DNA from: Akkermansiaceae bacterium
Lineage (GTDB): Bacteria; Verrucomicrobiota; Verrucomicrobiia; Verrucomicrobiales; Akkermansiaceae
NCBI GenBank assembly: GCA_024233115.1
Contig: JACKQB010000002.1
Span: 682,001-746,000, forward strand
Direction of reading: 5' to 3'
DNA length: 64,000 nucleotides
The position numbers and the translations under genes were made by a program. Of the stretch, positions 1 to 7,943 are shown in pieces (the stretch's first letter is position 1; every line of letters starts with the position of its first letter). The notes beneath the pieces were generated by a model, which searched no databases, was not told where the DNA came from, and saw nothing but the letters and a program-made list of their open reading frames with translations.

Positions 1-1152
1 CAGAGCTTTCGACCATTCCGCCTCAAGCTCCAACTCATCGGCATGAAGGTCACGCATGGTGTTGTTCAGCTGGGAATACAGAGCCTCCAGTTCTTCTTCG
101 AAGGGCAGGTCGGCGGTCATCTGGCCAGCGAGGAATGCTTCGATGAAACGCTTGAGCTGGACGAGATGGCCTTGTCGACCCGCCCTGACGGTGACCTCTT
201 CGCCGCCTAACATGGTATCGATTTTCTCATGTACGACATCGACCGCGTGGTCTTTACCGGAGGCGACCAGCACAGTCTCGCCACGCGCGACATGATTCAG
301 TGCGATGGCGGCGATGGTAAACGACTTACCGGTCCCCGGAGGCCCGTGGCAGAGCGTCACGGGATTGATCCGGGATGAGGCAAGGATACGTTCCTGTGAC
401 TGACTGAGAAGTGCAGGCACGGCGGAAAAAGAGTCGGCATGCGGGTAGGTTTGCATCGGAGCCACACCTAACATAATCCCCAACGGCTTGGACCATGCGC
501 TTTTCCCCAAGGAGGTCAGGATGTCGAGCTCATCCAGCACACCGCGCGAGGAAACTGAGCGTGGGATGATGCCGACGGCGGCGGCAGGCAGCAAGGTCAG
601 CCGGGGGTGTCGGGCCGCCTCGTTGATGGCAGTGCGGTCGGCGAGTGTTGGCCACTGCCAGAGAGCCTCCGCCTGCACCCCAAGCTGCGCGCACCAATCG
701 CGGATGGCGCCGATCACCCCATCGGTGAGTTCGCCACCACGGAGGATGTCCGAAAGCAGGTCGGGATCGGTTTCGAGGATTTCCAGCGCCCGCGGATTGA
801 TACGCCAGCGGTTGGTTTGGATGGTCAGGGCGGCCTGGTTTTCCGCTGGAAACTCAGCTTGATAGAAAACAAGCGGCGCACGGACGGCTTTACCCTCGTG
901 CTGGCCGCAGAGGAACAGGCAGGCGTAAACCACTTCCTGTTCGCGCCGGTAAAGGGCTGCGTGCGGGGCGGCTTTTTCACCGTAGGACGGGGGCAGCACA
1001 ATCTCGGGCAGATCCCCGGAGGCGAGCTGTTCGTTTCCTTTGAGCACGCGTTGGTGCAGCACCTTGCTCCCCATGAAGTCCCCCACCCCGGAGCGCGCAC
1101 GGTCCTCGCGATAACACTCGCGTAACCATCTCACCACGTTTTCTGCTGCCAT
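1..1152 (-). CDS. Superfamily 1 (UPF1/DNA2-like) helicase, N-terminal part; truncated by the window edge
   Basis: Reading the minus strand from an ATG at 1152 gives 384 codons with no stop up to base 1, so the C-terminal part lies outside the window. Residues 1-270 are a domain I do not recognise. It begins MAAENVVRWLRECYREDRAR and is followed by a Walker A loop, GPPGTGKS (about 326-345), of the kind found in AAA_11/UPF1/DNA2-like superfamily 1 helicases. The next segment, ETVLVASGKDHAVD, fits motif Ia of that group. The Walker B and C-terminal RecA-like domain should lie beyond the edge. The gene is divergent from the MBOAT gene with only about 100 bp between the two starts. I infer an ATP-dependent DNA or RNA helicase. 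The substrate cannot be told from this part. Confidence 0.8.
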   Translation of the reverse strand, partial: MAAENVVRWLRECYREDRARSGVGDFMGSKVLHQRVLKGNEQLASGDLPEIVLPPSYGEKAAPHAALYRREQEVVYACLFLCGQHEGKAVRAPLVFYQAEFPAENQAALTIQTNRWRINPRALEILETDPDLLSDILRGGELTDGVIGAIRDWCAQLGVQAEALWQWPTLADRTAINEAARHPRLTLLPAAAVGIIPRSVSSRGVLDELDILTSLGKSAWSKPLGIMLGVAPMQTYPHADSFSAVPALLSQSQERILASSRINPVTLCHGPPGTGKSFTIAAIALNHVARGETVLVASGKDHAVDVVHEKIDTMLGGEEVTVRAGRQGHLVQLKRFIEAFLAGQMTADLPFEEELEALYSQLNNTMRDLHADELELEAEWSKAL

Positions 1153-1195
1153 CGTCTGGATTCAAAGCCAAGCAGCCTCCCACGTCAATGCATGG

Positions 1196-1242
1196 CTTGG
1201 TATTTGCTATTTGGAGTTTGAAATTTGGAATTTAGAACCTAC
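1196..1242 (+). repeat. Dispersed T/G-rich repeat, copy 1
   Basis: The stretch is built from TTTGG/TTTGA units. Its core, ATTTGGAGTTTGAAATTTGG (1209-1228), recurs in closely similar form at 15941 and 61053 and more loosely at 37582-37743. It sits directly upstream of the MBOAT start and supplies the alternative TTG start at 1225, which is one reason to prefer the GTG at 1252. Confidence 0.6.
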
Positions 1243-1251
1243 ACACAGCGC

Positions 1252-2655
1252 GTGCTCTTCAACAGCTATGCCTTCTGGATATTTCTCGCCCTGGTCTGGG
1301 CGATCTATCGGCTGTTGCCCCACCGTGGGCAGAATGTGCTGCTGCTGGTGGCGAGTTATTATTTCTACGGCTGCTGGGACTGGCGGTTTCTGCCGCTGAT
1401 TCTGACCACGACGCTGGTGAATTACTACACGGCGATTGGGATTGAGAAGAGCGACAGCCCGAAGCAGCACCGTTGGCTGATGGTGGCCTCCGCCATTGTT
1501 TCGCTCGGGCTGCTTGGCTTTTTCAAATACTACGGGTTTTTCACAGAGAGTGCGGCTGAAGCGCTGGGCTGGCTCGGGTTCCATGTGAACATGCATATCC
1601 TCAACATCGTGTTGCCGGTGGGGATCTCGTTCTACACCTTCCAGACGATGTCCTACACGATTGATGTCTACCGGGGACAGGTGAAGGCAACCCACTCGCT
1701 GACGGATTTTGCGCTCTACGTCGCCTATTTCCCGCAGTTGGTGGCGGGGCCGATCGAGCGATCGTCCTCGTTGCTGCCGCAGATCACCCATCCGCGCAGG
1801 CAGCGGACGGGGGATTTCTCCGAGGGGCTGAATTTGATCCTGATGGGACTGTTGTTAAAAGTGGTGATCGGCGACAACCTGGGATTCATCACCGACGGCA
1901 TTTTTGGGGCTGGAAAAGGAGACATCACCGGCACGGATGCGCTGGTGGGGATCTATTGTTTCGCCTTCCAGATCTACGGTGACTTTGCCGGTTATTCATC
2001 GATCGCACGCGGCGTTTCCAAGTGGTTGGGAATCGACCTGATGACGAATTTCAGGATGCCCTACCTGGCACGCAACCCGTCGGATTTCTGGCAGCGGTGG
2101 CATATCTCCCTGTCGTCCTGGCTGCGCGACTACTTATATATCCCGCTCGGTGGCAACCGGGGAAGCTCCGCGAAAGTTTATCGCAACCTGATGCTCACGA
2201 TGCTGCTCGGCGGCCTCTGGCATGGCGCAGGCTGGACGTTTATCGTCTGGGGGGGGCTGCATGGGATCATCCTGTGTATCTACCGTGCCCTGGGTGACAG
2301 GTTCACCCTGCCCAAACTATGGGGCCGGGTGGTTGCGACCCTTTTCTTTTTCCACCTCGTCTGCCTGACCTGGCTGTTTTTCCGGGCTGATTCTTTTGCC
2401 CAGGCCTGGGAGATGCTGCGGCTTATTTTTACGCAGCAGGAGATGACCGCGTTGTCGCGCTACGGGCTCGGTATGATTGCTTTCTTCTGTGGCCCGTTGA
2501 TGGTGTACGAAGTGTGGCTCAACAAATACCACTCGCTGCGCCATCTTGAAACCGTTCGCTGGGGCTGGCGGGCGGCTGCTTACTGTTATATTGTTTTTAT
2601 GTTGATTGTCTTTCCGCCGCCTGTGTTCGGGCAGTTTATTTATTTCCAGTTTTAA
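1252..2655 (+). CDS. MBOAT-family membrane O-acyltransferase (AlgI/DltB-like)
   Basis: This polytopic membrane protein is about 467 residues long. Members of the AlgI group typically begin MLFNSY; here a GTG at 1252 gives (V/M)LFNSYAFWIFLALVW, so I prefer it to the TTG at 1225, which lies in a repeat. Family hallmarks are YFPQLVAGPIERSS, the segment NPSDFWQRWHISLSSWLRDY, and GLWHGAGWTF with the invariant catalytic histidine at about residue 324. The protein should move an acyl (commonly acetyl) group across the inner membrane to a cell-surface glycan. The next gene, 12 bp downstream, encodes a single-pass SGNH-fold protein, the usual partner that completes the transfer in the periplasm. The glycan is not revealed because no polymer synthesis genes adjoin. 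Confidence 0.9.
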   Translation: MLFNSYAFWIFLALVWAIYRLLPHRGQNVLLLVASYYFYGCWDWRFLPLILTTTLVNYYTAIGIEKSDSPKQHRWLMVASAIVSLGLLGFFKYYGFFTESAAEALGWLGFHVNMHILNIVLPVGISFYTFQTMSYTIDVYRGQVKATHSLTDFALYVAYFPQLVAGPIERSSSLLPQITHPRRQRTGDFSEGLNLILMGLLLKVVIGDNLGFITDGIFGAGKGDITGTDALVGIYCFAFQIYGDFAGYSSIARGVSKWLGIDLMTNFRMPYLARNPSDFWQRWHISLSSWLRDYLYIPLGGNRGSSAKVYRNLMLTMLLGGLWHGAGWTFIVWGGLHGIILCIYRALGDRFTLPKLWGRVVATLFFFHLVCLTWLFFRADSFAQAWEMLRLIFTQQEMTALSRYGLGMIAFFCGPLMVYEVWLNKYHSLRHLETVRWGWRAAAYCYIVFMLIVFPPPVFGQFIYFQF

Positions 2656-2667
2656 ACTCTTCAAACT

Positions 2668-3657
2668 ATGCCTCACGATTACGATGCCCTGCCCAACGAT
2701 GCCCATGCGCCGTCGTTCAAGCAGGAGTTGCGCGTGGTGGCGGTGCTGGTTGGATTTATTATTCTGTTGGAAATCATCGCGAGAATCATCGCGCCGACGC
2801 TTGATTACGACCGGGAACACATCCACGCCTTTCCCTCGGTCATTGAAGACCTCGAAAAACGGGCCGGGGAGTCGGGCAAACCCCGCGTGGTTTTCTTTGG
2901 TAACTCACTGATGATGCACGGACTTCAGGAAGAGACGGTTCACCAAGAACTGGCAGCGATTGGAGGGCCGGAAATTGAATCGACCAAGATCACGCCTGTA
3001 GGCACGGCGATGCTCGACTGGGTTTACCTTTACCGTCGGTATTTTGAAACCGAAGGCAGCCATCCTGACCTGATTGTGGTCGGATTTGTCGCCCATCACA
3101 TCCACGATCAGGAGCCGATCAAACTGCGCCGTTTATCCCGCCATTTTGTCACCACCAAAGACCTTCCCAACCTGTGGAAAACAGAGGATATGGGATTCCA
3201 CCAGACCGCCCAATCGATTCTCTGTAACATCAGCGCGCTCGAAGGCGACCAGCCTGAACACCAGTTAGGCATCCTCTACACGGTGGTATCCGACTACCGC
3301 AACGGAGTGAATAAAAACAACCAGCTGATCAGTGCGGCGGCTGAACGTCGGGCCAAGGAAAGCGGCCATGCTTCAGGTCAAGCGAAGGAAACCTACCAGC
3401 GCATGGAACGCTTTATCCAACGCTGCAAGGAGTATGGGGTTGAAGTCTGGTTTGTGCCGATGCCCCAGCCCGAAGTCTGGGATTACAACGAGGCCGCGAC
3501 TGAGCTCGCCGAGAAATACGGTATGAAGGTGCTCGACGCCCGCAGCATCGACGGCATGACCGAGGCGGATTTTTCAGACGGCTACCACCTTGGGGAAACC
3601 GGTGGAGAGAAATTCAGTAAATGGATGGCGGGGCAATTGAAACAACACATGCCGTAG
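2668..3657 (+). CDS. Membrane-anchored SGNH/GDSL-fold protein, partner of the MBOAT acyltransferase
   Basis: This protein is 329 residues long, with one N-terminal membrane segment (about 20-42) and an extracytoplasmic SGNH-like domain. Block I reads FFGNSLM, placing the presumptive nucleophile at Ser80. The distal block is DGYH (Asp304, His307), followed by LGETGGEKFS. This gives a Ser-Asp-His triad as in AlgJ/AlgX/PatB-like O-acetyltransferases and SGNH esterases. It starts 12 bp after the MBOAT stop, so the two are almost certainly cotranscribed and form a two-protein O-acylation relay. Overall similarity to named alginate proteins cannot be judged from motifs alone. Confidence 0.75.
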   Translation: MPHDYDALPNDAHAPSFKQELRVVAVLVGFIILLEIIARIIAPTLDYDREHIHAFPSVIEDLEKRAGESGKPRVVFFGNSLMMHGLQEETVHQELAAIGGPEIESTKITPVGTAMLDWVYLYRRYFETEGSHPDLIVVGFVAHHIHDQEPIKLRRLSRHFVTTKDLPNLWKTEDMGFHQTAQSILCNISALEGDQPEHQLGILYTVVSDYRNGVNKNNQLISAAAERRAKESGHASGQAKETYQRMERFIQRCKEYGVEVWFVPMPQPEVWDYNEAATELAEKYGMKVLDARSIDGMTEADFSDGYHLGETGGEKFSKWMAGQLKQHMP

Positions 3658-3661
3658 CCAA

Positions 3662-3766
3662 AAAGTAGGGCGACTTTGTAAGTTGCCGACAAACTTGGTG
3701 GATGCTTCGTGCTTGGCTTGATTATTCCTTGGGTTGCCGGCAACTTACAAAGTTACCCTACTTTAG
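3662..3766. repeat. Palindromic intergenic repeat with arms of about 28 bp
   Basis: The left arm (3662-3690) and right arm (3734-3766) are inverted copies with about two mismatches. Both carry a core reading AAAGTAGGG, then ACTTTGTAAGTTGCCG. The spacer is about 43 bp. The element fills the gap between the converging SGNH gene and pyrF and could fold as a large hairpin. A related single arm ends the RNase HIII gene at 27977-28009, so this is a dispersed family rather than a unique terminator. Confidence 0.7.
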
Positions 3767-3789
3767 CTAATCCCAAAAACTATCGCAGC

Positions 3790-4560
3790 TCAGACCGCCA
3801 ACTGCTCACTCCATTGCTTCGCTTTTTGCGTGAATGATTTTTCGGTGTCGGCGTAGCTGATGCCGCGGGAGACGTTAACGACATCCGGAGCGGTTCTGTT
3901 TCTACCTTGCAGACTGGCGAGGTCGCCGCCCTGGGCACCGAGGCCGGGAATGAGGAGCGGGCTGTCGACGATGCGGTCGAGCACTTCCTCGCTGGCGTTG
4001 GTGAGACCGACGACGTAGCCGACGTCGGTGGCCCGGTTTTCTGCGGCGGCGCGTTTGCCGAGTTCCTGGACGAGTTCAAAAACGTAGCGGCCATCGGCGA
4101 GCTTCTGGCGTTGGAAATCGGCACTGCCCGCGTTGGAGGTCACGGCTAACAAATAGATCCCCTTGCCTTCCCAATCGAGGAAGGGTTCGATGGAATCATA
4201 ACCTAAAAAGGGATTGAGAGTCACCGCATCGACGCTCCAATTTTCGAAATACGACTTCGCGTAATACCTCTGGGTTTCCCCGATGTCAGACCGCTTGGCA
4301 TCCAGGATCACGGGGACTTCGCCCGGCATCTCTTGCAGCATTTCCTGAAGGATTTCGATGCCGCGCAGCCCCATCGCCTCGAAGTAGGCCATGTTGGGTT
4401 TGAAGGCTGCTGCATATTCGGCGGTCTCCCCGACGAGTCGACGCAGGAAGTCCGGCACGGTGTCGATACCTCCCGAAAGCTCGGGCCTTGGGTCGATGCC
4501 CACACAAAGTCGCGAGCCAACGGATGCGATGCGGTTTGCAAGTTTTTCAGCGTAATTCAT
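3790..4560 (-). CDS. pyrF: Orotidine 5'-phosphate decarboxylase
   Basis: This cytoplasmic enzyme, 256 residues, performs the last step of de novo UMP synthesis, OMP to UMP plus CO2. The catalytic Asp-Lys-x-x-Asp cluster is intact in DAKRSD (Asp87, Lys89, Asp92). The N-terminal LCVGIDPRPEL and the motif VTLNPFLGYDS are typical of the longer type 2 (PyrF-II) subfamily, as is the C-terminal PGLGAQGGDL phosphate-binding segment. The ATG at 4560 lies 18 bp after the stop of the SET-domain gene on the same strand, so the two may be cotranscribed. No other pyrimidine genes are in the window. Confidence 0.95.
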   Translation of the reverse strand: MNYAEKLANRIASVGSRLCVGIDPRPELSGGIDTVPDFLRRLVGETAEYAAAFKPNMAYFEAMGLRGIEILQEMLQEMPGEVPVILDAKRSDIGETQRYYAKSYFENWSVDAVTLNPFLGYDSIEPFLDWEGKGIYLLAVTSNAGSADFQRQKLADGRYVFELVQELGKRAAAENRATDVGYVVGLTNASEEVLDRIVDSPLLIPGLGAQGGDLASLQGRNRTAPDVVNVSRGISYADTEKSFTQKAKQWSEQLAV

Positions 4561-4578
4561 GTTGGAAAATATGCGGGT

Positions 4579-5148
4579 TCAAGCGCTCGCTTTGTTGCCC
4601 TTTTTCTTAGCCAGCCTTTTGCGCAGTTCAGGCCATTGCTCCTGGGTGACGATGTAGCCGACACAGTGATCGCTGCCACATCGGCATGGATGGTCCTCGT
4701 AACACTCGATATCAAAACCGTAGTCGAAGGTCAGCTCCTCGCCTTCCTTGATATCACGAAGCGAGTAGATGTAAACGCGCCGACCTATGATCCACGCCTC
4801 ACAGTTAGGATCGCAGGAGTGATTGATCAGGCGGGCGGTGTTCCAGGGCACATTACCATCGATATCCCATTGCTTATCGAGGGTAAAGATATAGACGGCG
4901 GCATCGCCGTGCTCCTCGTGGCGGGCGTATTGATCCCAGGCGCGGTCTTCGCTGATTTCCTTGTTGATGGGTTCACCGACGTATTCGATCACTTCGGTTT
5001 CCCCGGGGATATCCTTGGTCGCATAGACGCCCCGACCGTGGATCTCCGACCCCCGCACCTCACACCAGTCACTCTGGGCGCGCTCGTAAAGTTTTTTCAT
5101 CTTGCGAACCAGCTTGGCCTCGCGCTGTAGTTTTTTCTTTTTGGACAT
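4579..5148 (-). CDS. SET-domain protein-lysine methyltransferase with post-SET cysteines
   Basis: This 189-residue protein has a compact SET domain at about 34-148. IHGRGVYATKDI (about 36-47) is the first SET motif, NHSCDPNC (109-116) is the SAM-binding pseudoknot motif, and ELTFDYG carries the catalytic Tyr143. A post-SET segment, CRCGSDHC (Cys155, 157, 162), together with Cys112 could bind zinc. Both termini are strongly basic (MSKKKKLQREAKLVRKMKK and KRLAKKKGNKA), which would suit binding to DNA or nucleoprotein. Bacterial SET proteins are uncommon but known; in Chlamydia one (NUE) methylates histone H1-like proteins. A lysine-rich H1-like protein is encoded at 39019-39444. That it is the substrate is my inference. 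pyrF follows closely downstream. Confidence 0.88.
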   Translation of the reverse strand: MSKKKKLQREAKLVRKMKKLYERAQSDWCEVRGSEIHGRGVYATKDIPGETEVIEYVGEPINKEISEDRAWDQYARHEEHGDAAVYIFTLDKQWDIDGNVPWNTARLINHSCDPNCEAWIIGRRVYIYSLRDIKEGEELTFDYGFDIECYEDHPCRCGSDHCVGYIVTQEQWPELRKRLAKKKGNKASA

Positions 5149-5184
5149 AAATCAGAGGGATGCACAGGAGGCATCGGCTTGTGT

Positions 5185-5832
5185 TTACTCAATCTCACGG
5201 GCGCTCGACTCGGGCAAACCGAGTTCTTTTTCATCGCCGGGCAAGGAGGGAAACAGGCTGCGCAAGTCTTGGAGCGTCGGCTTCATCCCCGTGAGAAAAT
5301 ACCAGTCGTTCGCCCCCTTTTCAGATATGGCGACGGTATAGCTCTGCTCTTCCAGCACCCGTATTTTTCCACCTTGCTGCATATCCGGCACCTTGACCCG
5401 CGTTGTCGTCGGCACGATGGCTAGCCAGTGCTCAACAATGATCTCCTGACCCGATGCATCCTTGACCGGAAGGCCTGTCTCGGGGTCGATTTTCTTGGAT
5501 TTCCAGACATCAAAAAATGCCGTCGGCCGGTCCGCGCGATATGCGGTAACCGTCAGCCTCATGTTGAGGCGCTGCTGGGTGGCGGCAAGCAACTGCGCCT
5601 CAAGCTTGTCCATCCCGCCCACACGCTTGGCCAGCCGCCTTTTCCATCGCGGGTACATCCGGTCCTGGCCGTATTTGAAATTCCCCTTCATCATCTCCGT
5701 GCCAAGCTTCTGCACAGCTTCCTGGGCTGAGACAGCAATGGCCGGGTCCACGACAACCCGCTCGGCATGGAGAGCATGGACAGGGGCGCATACCATCAAT
5801 ATGGCGAGAAATGGGCAAACAAATGTATTCAT
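5185..5832 (-). CDS. Secreted hypothetical protein
   Basis: This 215-residue protein begins with a clear Sec signal peptide (MNTFVCPFLAILMVCAPVHA, likely cleaved near residue 20-23). The mature part is mixed alpha/beta and highly charged, with EAVQKLGTEMMKGNFKYGQDRMYPRWKRRLAKRVGG near the front and a C-terminal half that looks like a beta-rich sensor or binding fold (WLAIVPTTTRVKV, SYTVAISEKGANDWYFLTG). I recognise no named family. The N-terminal part has the feel of a scaffold protein that measures accumulated damage or dosage, but that is only an impression. It lies 36 bp upstream of the SET gene on the same strand. Confidence 0.65.
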   Translation of the reverse strand: MNTFVCPFLAILMVCAPVHALHAERVVVDPAIAVSAQEAVQKLGTEMMKGNFKYGQDRMYPRWKRRLAKRVGGMDKLEAQLLAATQQRLNMRLTVTAYRADRPTAFFDVWKSKKIDPETGLPVKDASGQEIIVEHWLAIVPTTTRVKVPDMQQGGKIRVLEEQSYTVAISEKGANDWYFLTGMKPTLQDLRSLFPSLPGDEKELGLPESSAREIE

Positions 5833-6036
5833 AGGATGTGTCTGCCCCTATTCATTCCCCCGGCTGGCTGGAAAGTCAAGCCGTGCATCACATCAACAAC
5901 CATGCAACCAGCCGGACCCGGGGGGGGCTTTGCCGACCCCCATCCGTGTATAATCAACCCTTCCGGTCTAGTTTTCTAAAAATCTTTCAAAATCGGCTTT
6001 GCAATATTGGTACTAATGCGTCTATCCTGCCCCCCT

Positions 6037-6915
6037 ATGGCAAAAAAGGCATTGGGAAAAGGACTGGGGGCTTTGATTAAAAAACAGCCGTCTGCCAACG
6101 ACACAACTTCGGCAAAGGATGCACCGCGGCCTGATTCACATGTAGCGATCGACGAGGTCTTGCCAAGCCCGTTACAGCCGCGCAAGCAGTTTGTCCAGGG
6201 CCAGCTCGATGAGCTGATGGAGTCGATTCGCCAACACGGCATCATCCAGCCACTCATTGTCCGCAAGGTCAACGGCAAGATGGAACTCATCGCAGGAGAG
6301 CGCCGCTGGCGCGCATCCAAGGAACTCGGGCTCAAGGAAGTGCCCATCGTTATCCGCGAGGCCACCGACCATGAGGTCCTGGAGATGGCTCTGATCGAAA
6401 ACATCCAGCGCAAGGACCTCAACCCCATTGAAGAGGCCCAGGGTTATGTGCGGCTCGCCAAGGAGTTTGAGATGAAACAGGAAACCATCGCCAAGAGCGT
6501 GGGCAAATCCCGTGCCGCCGTGGCCAATGCCATGCGCTTGATGGAACTCGACCCCAGCATCAGGGACCACGTGGCACATGAACGCCTCAGTGTCGGGCAC
6601 GCCAAAGCCATCCTTTCGATCAAGGATCACGACTTGCAACGACTGGCGGCAGACCAGATTCTGAAAAAATCCCTCACCGTCCGCGCCGCTGAGAAGCTCG
6701 TCAAGGAGCTGACCAACCCGAAGAAGAACAAATCGGGCAAAACCACCAGCCGCGAGGCTGATGCCGTGATCAAACAGATCCAAAGCTCCCTGCGCGAACG
6801 TTTTGCCACCGAGGTCAAGGTGAACCACAGCCCGAAAAAAGGGAAAATCGAACTTACCTACTACGGCAATGACGACCTGCAACGCATCCTGGACTTGTTA
6901 GGCATCCAACTTTAA
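6037..6915 (+). CDS. parB: Chromosome-partitioning protein ParB
   Basis: This protein is 292 residues from the ATG at 6037. MAKKALGKGLGALI is the canonical ParB start, so the upstream TTG at 6007 is not preferred. The CTP-binding ParB/Srx domain includes LQPRKQF, LIVRKVNGKMELIAGERRWRA, and ALIENIQRKDLNPIEEAQGY. The helix-turn-helix that recognises parS is at about 140-175 (QETIAKSVGKSRAAVANAMRL). The C-terminal third is lysine-rich and ends in a dimerisation segment. ParB normally works with the ATPase ParA, usually encoded next door, but no parA is adjacent and I found no parS-like TGTTTCACGTGAAACA in the window. The next gene starts within 40 bp. Confidence 0.93.
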   Translation: MAKKALGKGLGALIKKQPSANDTTSAKDAPRPDSHVAIDEVLPSPLQPRKQFVQGQLDELMESIRQHGIIQPLIVRKVNGKMELIAGERRWRASKELGLKEVPIVIREATDHEVLEMALIENIQRKDLNPIEEAQGYVRLAKEFEMKQETIAKSVGKSRAAVANAMRLMELDPSIRDHVAHERLSVGHAKAILSIKDHDLQRLAADQILKKSLTVRAAEKLVKELTNPKKNKSGKTTSREADAVIKQIQSSLRERFATEVKVNHSPKKGKIELTYYGNDDLQRILDLLGIQL

Positions 6916-6953
6916 GATTGCTCTCGCTGCGGTTCCTTTATTCACTACGCGCC

Positions 6954-7907
6954 GTGAAAGCCAAACTTGTTGTTGCCCTCGTCATCCTCGCTGCCATGAC
7001 CGGCGTCTATCTGCTCTGGCAACATGGCGGTCCCGCAGACAAGCACGGCAAAGCCGCCTACGCACACACCGAAGCCATCCTGGCCTGCGGCCCCCGCCCG
7101 GCTGATTCACCAGGGTTGGCCAAAGCCCGGGCATACATTTCCAGCGAGCTGGCCAAACACGGCTGGAGTACGATGAGCCAGTCAATCGAGCGCAACACCC
7201 CCGTCGGGAAGCGCACCTTTGTCAACCTCATCGCCCGCTACCAACCCGGTGAGCTGGCGTCTCTGGAGGATTTGAAAAAGCTCCCGACCAAAGGTATTCT
7301 CGGAGCCCATCTCGATTCCAAACAGATCCCGGGAATCCCCAATTTCCTCGGAGCCGATGACGCGGCATCCGCCTGTGCGCTGATCATCGAACTGGCTGCC
7401 AGTCTGGCGAAAAACCACCCCGGACTCGCCAAGCAGCTGGAGGTCGTCTTTTTCGACGGTGAGGAAGCCTTCGGGGAGCATATCACGCCGACAGACGGGC
7501 TTTACGGCAGCCGCGCCTACGCCATCACCCTCTACGGCAGAACCCCCAAACCTGACTTTGGCATCGTGCTCGATATGGTTGGCCACAAAAACCTCAAGGT
7601 GGCCATCCCGGGTGATACACCAGCCGCATTGAAAACCAGCCTGATGAGTGCCGCTGAAAAACACGGCTACAGCAAACACTTTACCCAGATTAAACCGACA
7701 GCCAACAACCCCGAGGGAGCCATCATCGACGACCATCTTTTCCTGAACAAGGCGGGCGTTCCCACCATCGATATCATCGGTGCGGATTTTTCTGACAGCC
7801 ATTGGTGGCATCAGGAAGGCGATGACATGGAGCTTATCTCAGCCGAGAGTTTAACCATTTCCTACCACGTCACCATGACCATGCTGGAGGAGCTTCTTGC
7901 GAAGTAG
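6954..7907 (+). CDS. M28-family zinc peptidase / glutaminyl-peptide cyclotransferase-like protein
   Basis: This protein is about 317 residues from a GTG at 6954. A TTG at 6918 is an alternative but adds an atypical leader. It has an N-terminal membrane anchor or signal (KLVVALVILAAMTGVYLLW) and then an M28 fold. Zinc ligands appear in HLDSK, in GADDA, in FFDGEEAF, and in a final HWWHQEGDDME. The spacing and the DGEEAF and WWHQEGDD segments resemble secretory glutaminyl cyclases more than classical aminopeptidases. It should act outside the cytoplasm, either cyclising N-terminal glutamine or trimming peptides. It follows parB closely, with no evident functional link. Confidence 0.82.
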   Translation: MKAKLVVALVILAAMTGVYLLWQHGGPADKHGKAAYAHTEAILACGPRPADSPGLAKARAYISSELAKHGWSTMSQSIERNTPVGKRTFVNLIARYQPGELASLEDLKKLPTKGILGAHLDSKQIPGIPNFLGADDAASACALIIELAASLAKNHPGLAKQLEVVFFDGEEAFGEHITPTDGLYGSRAYAITLYGRTPKPDFGIVLDMVGHKNLKVAIPGDTPAALKTSLMSAAEKHGYSKHFTQIKPTANNPEGAIIDDHLFLNKAGVPTIDIIGADFSDSHWWHQEGDDMELISAESLTISYHVTMTMLEELLAK

Positions 7908-7910
7908 CGG

Positions 7911-7943
7911 TCGGGGGTCAGGGGTCAGGGGTCGGGCGTCAGG
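7911..7943. repeat. Short tandem repeat of GGGGTCA-type units
   Basis: Three to four imperfect copies of a 7-bp unit (GGGGTCA / GGGGTCG / GGCGTCA) lie between the M28 gene and the thioesterase gene. The last codons and stop of the thioesterase (…LTPDP then TGA) fall inside it. A shorter run of the same unit occurs at about 24476-24490, just upstream of yaaA. Confidence 0.6.

Noticed and set aside
4333..5130. A 265-codon plus-strand open frame across pyrF and the SET gene
   Set aside because: It is the shadow of two well-conserved minus-strand genes and its translation has no family marks or signal.
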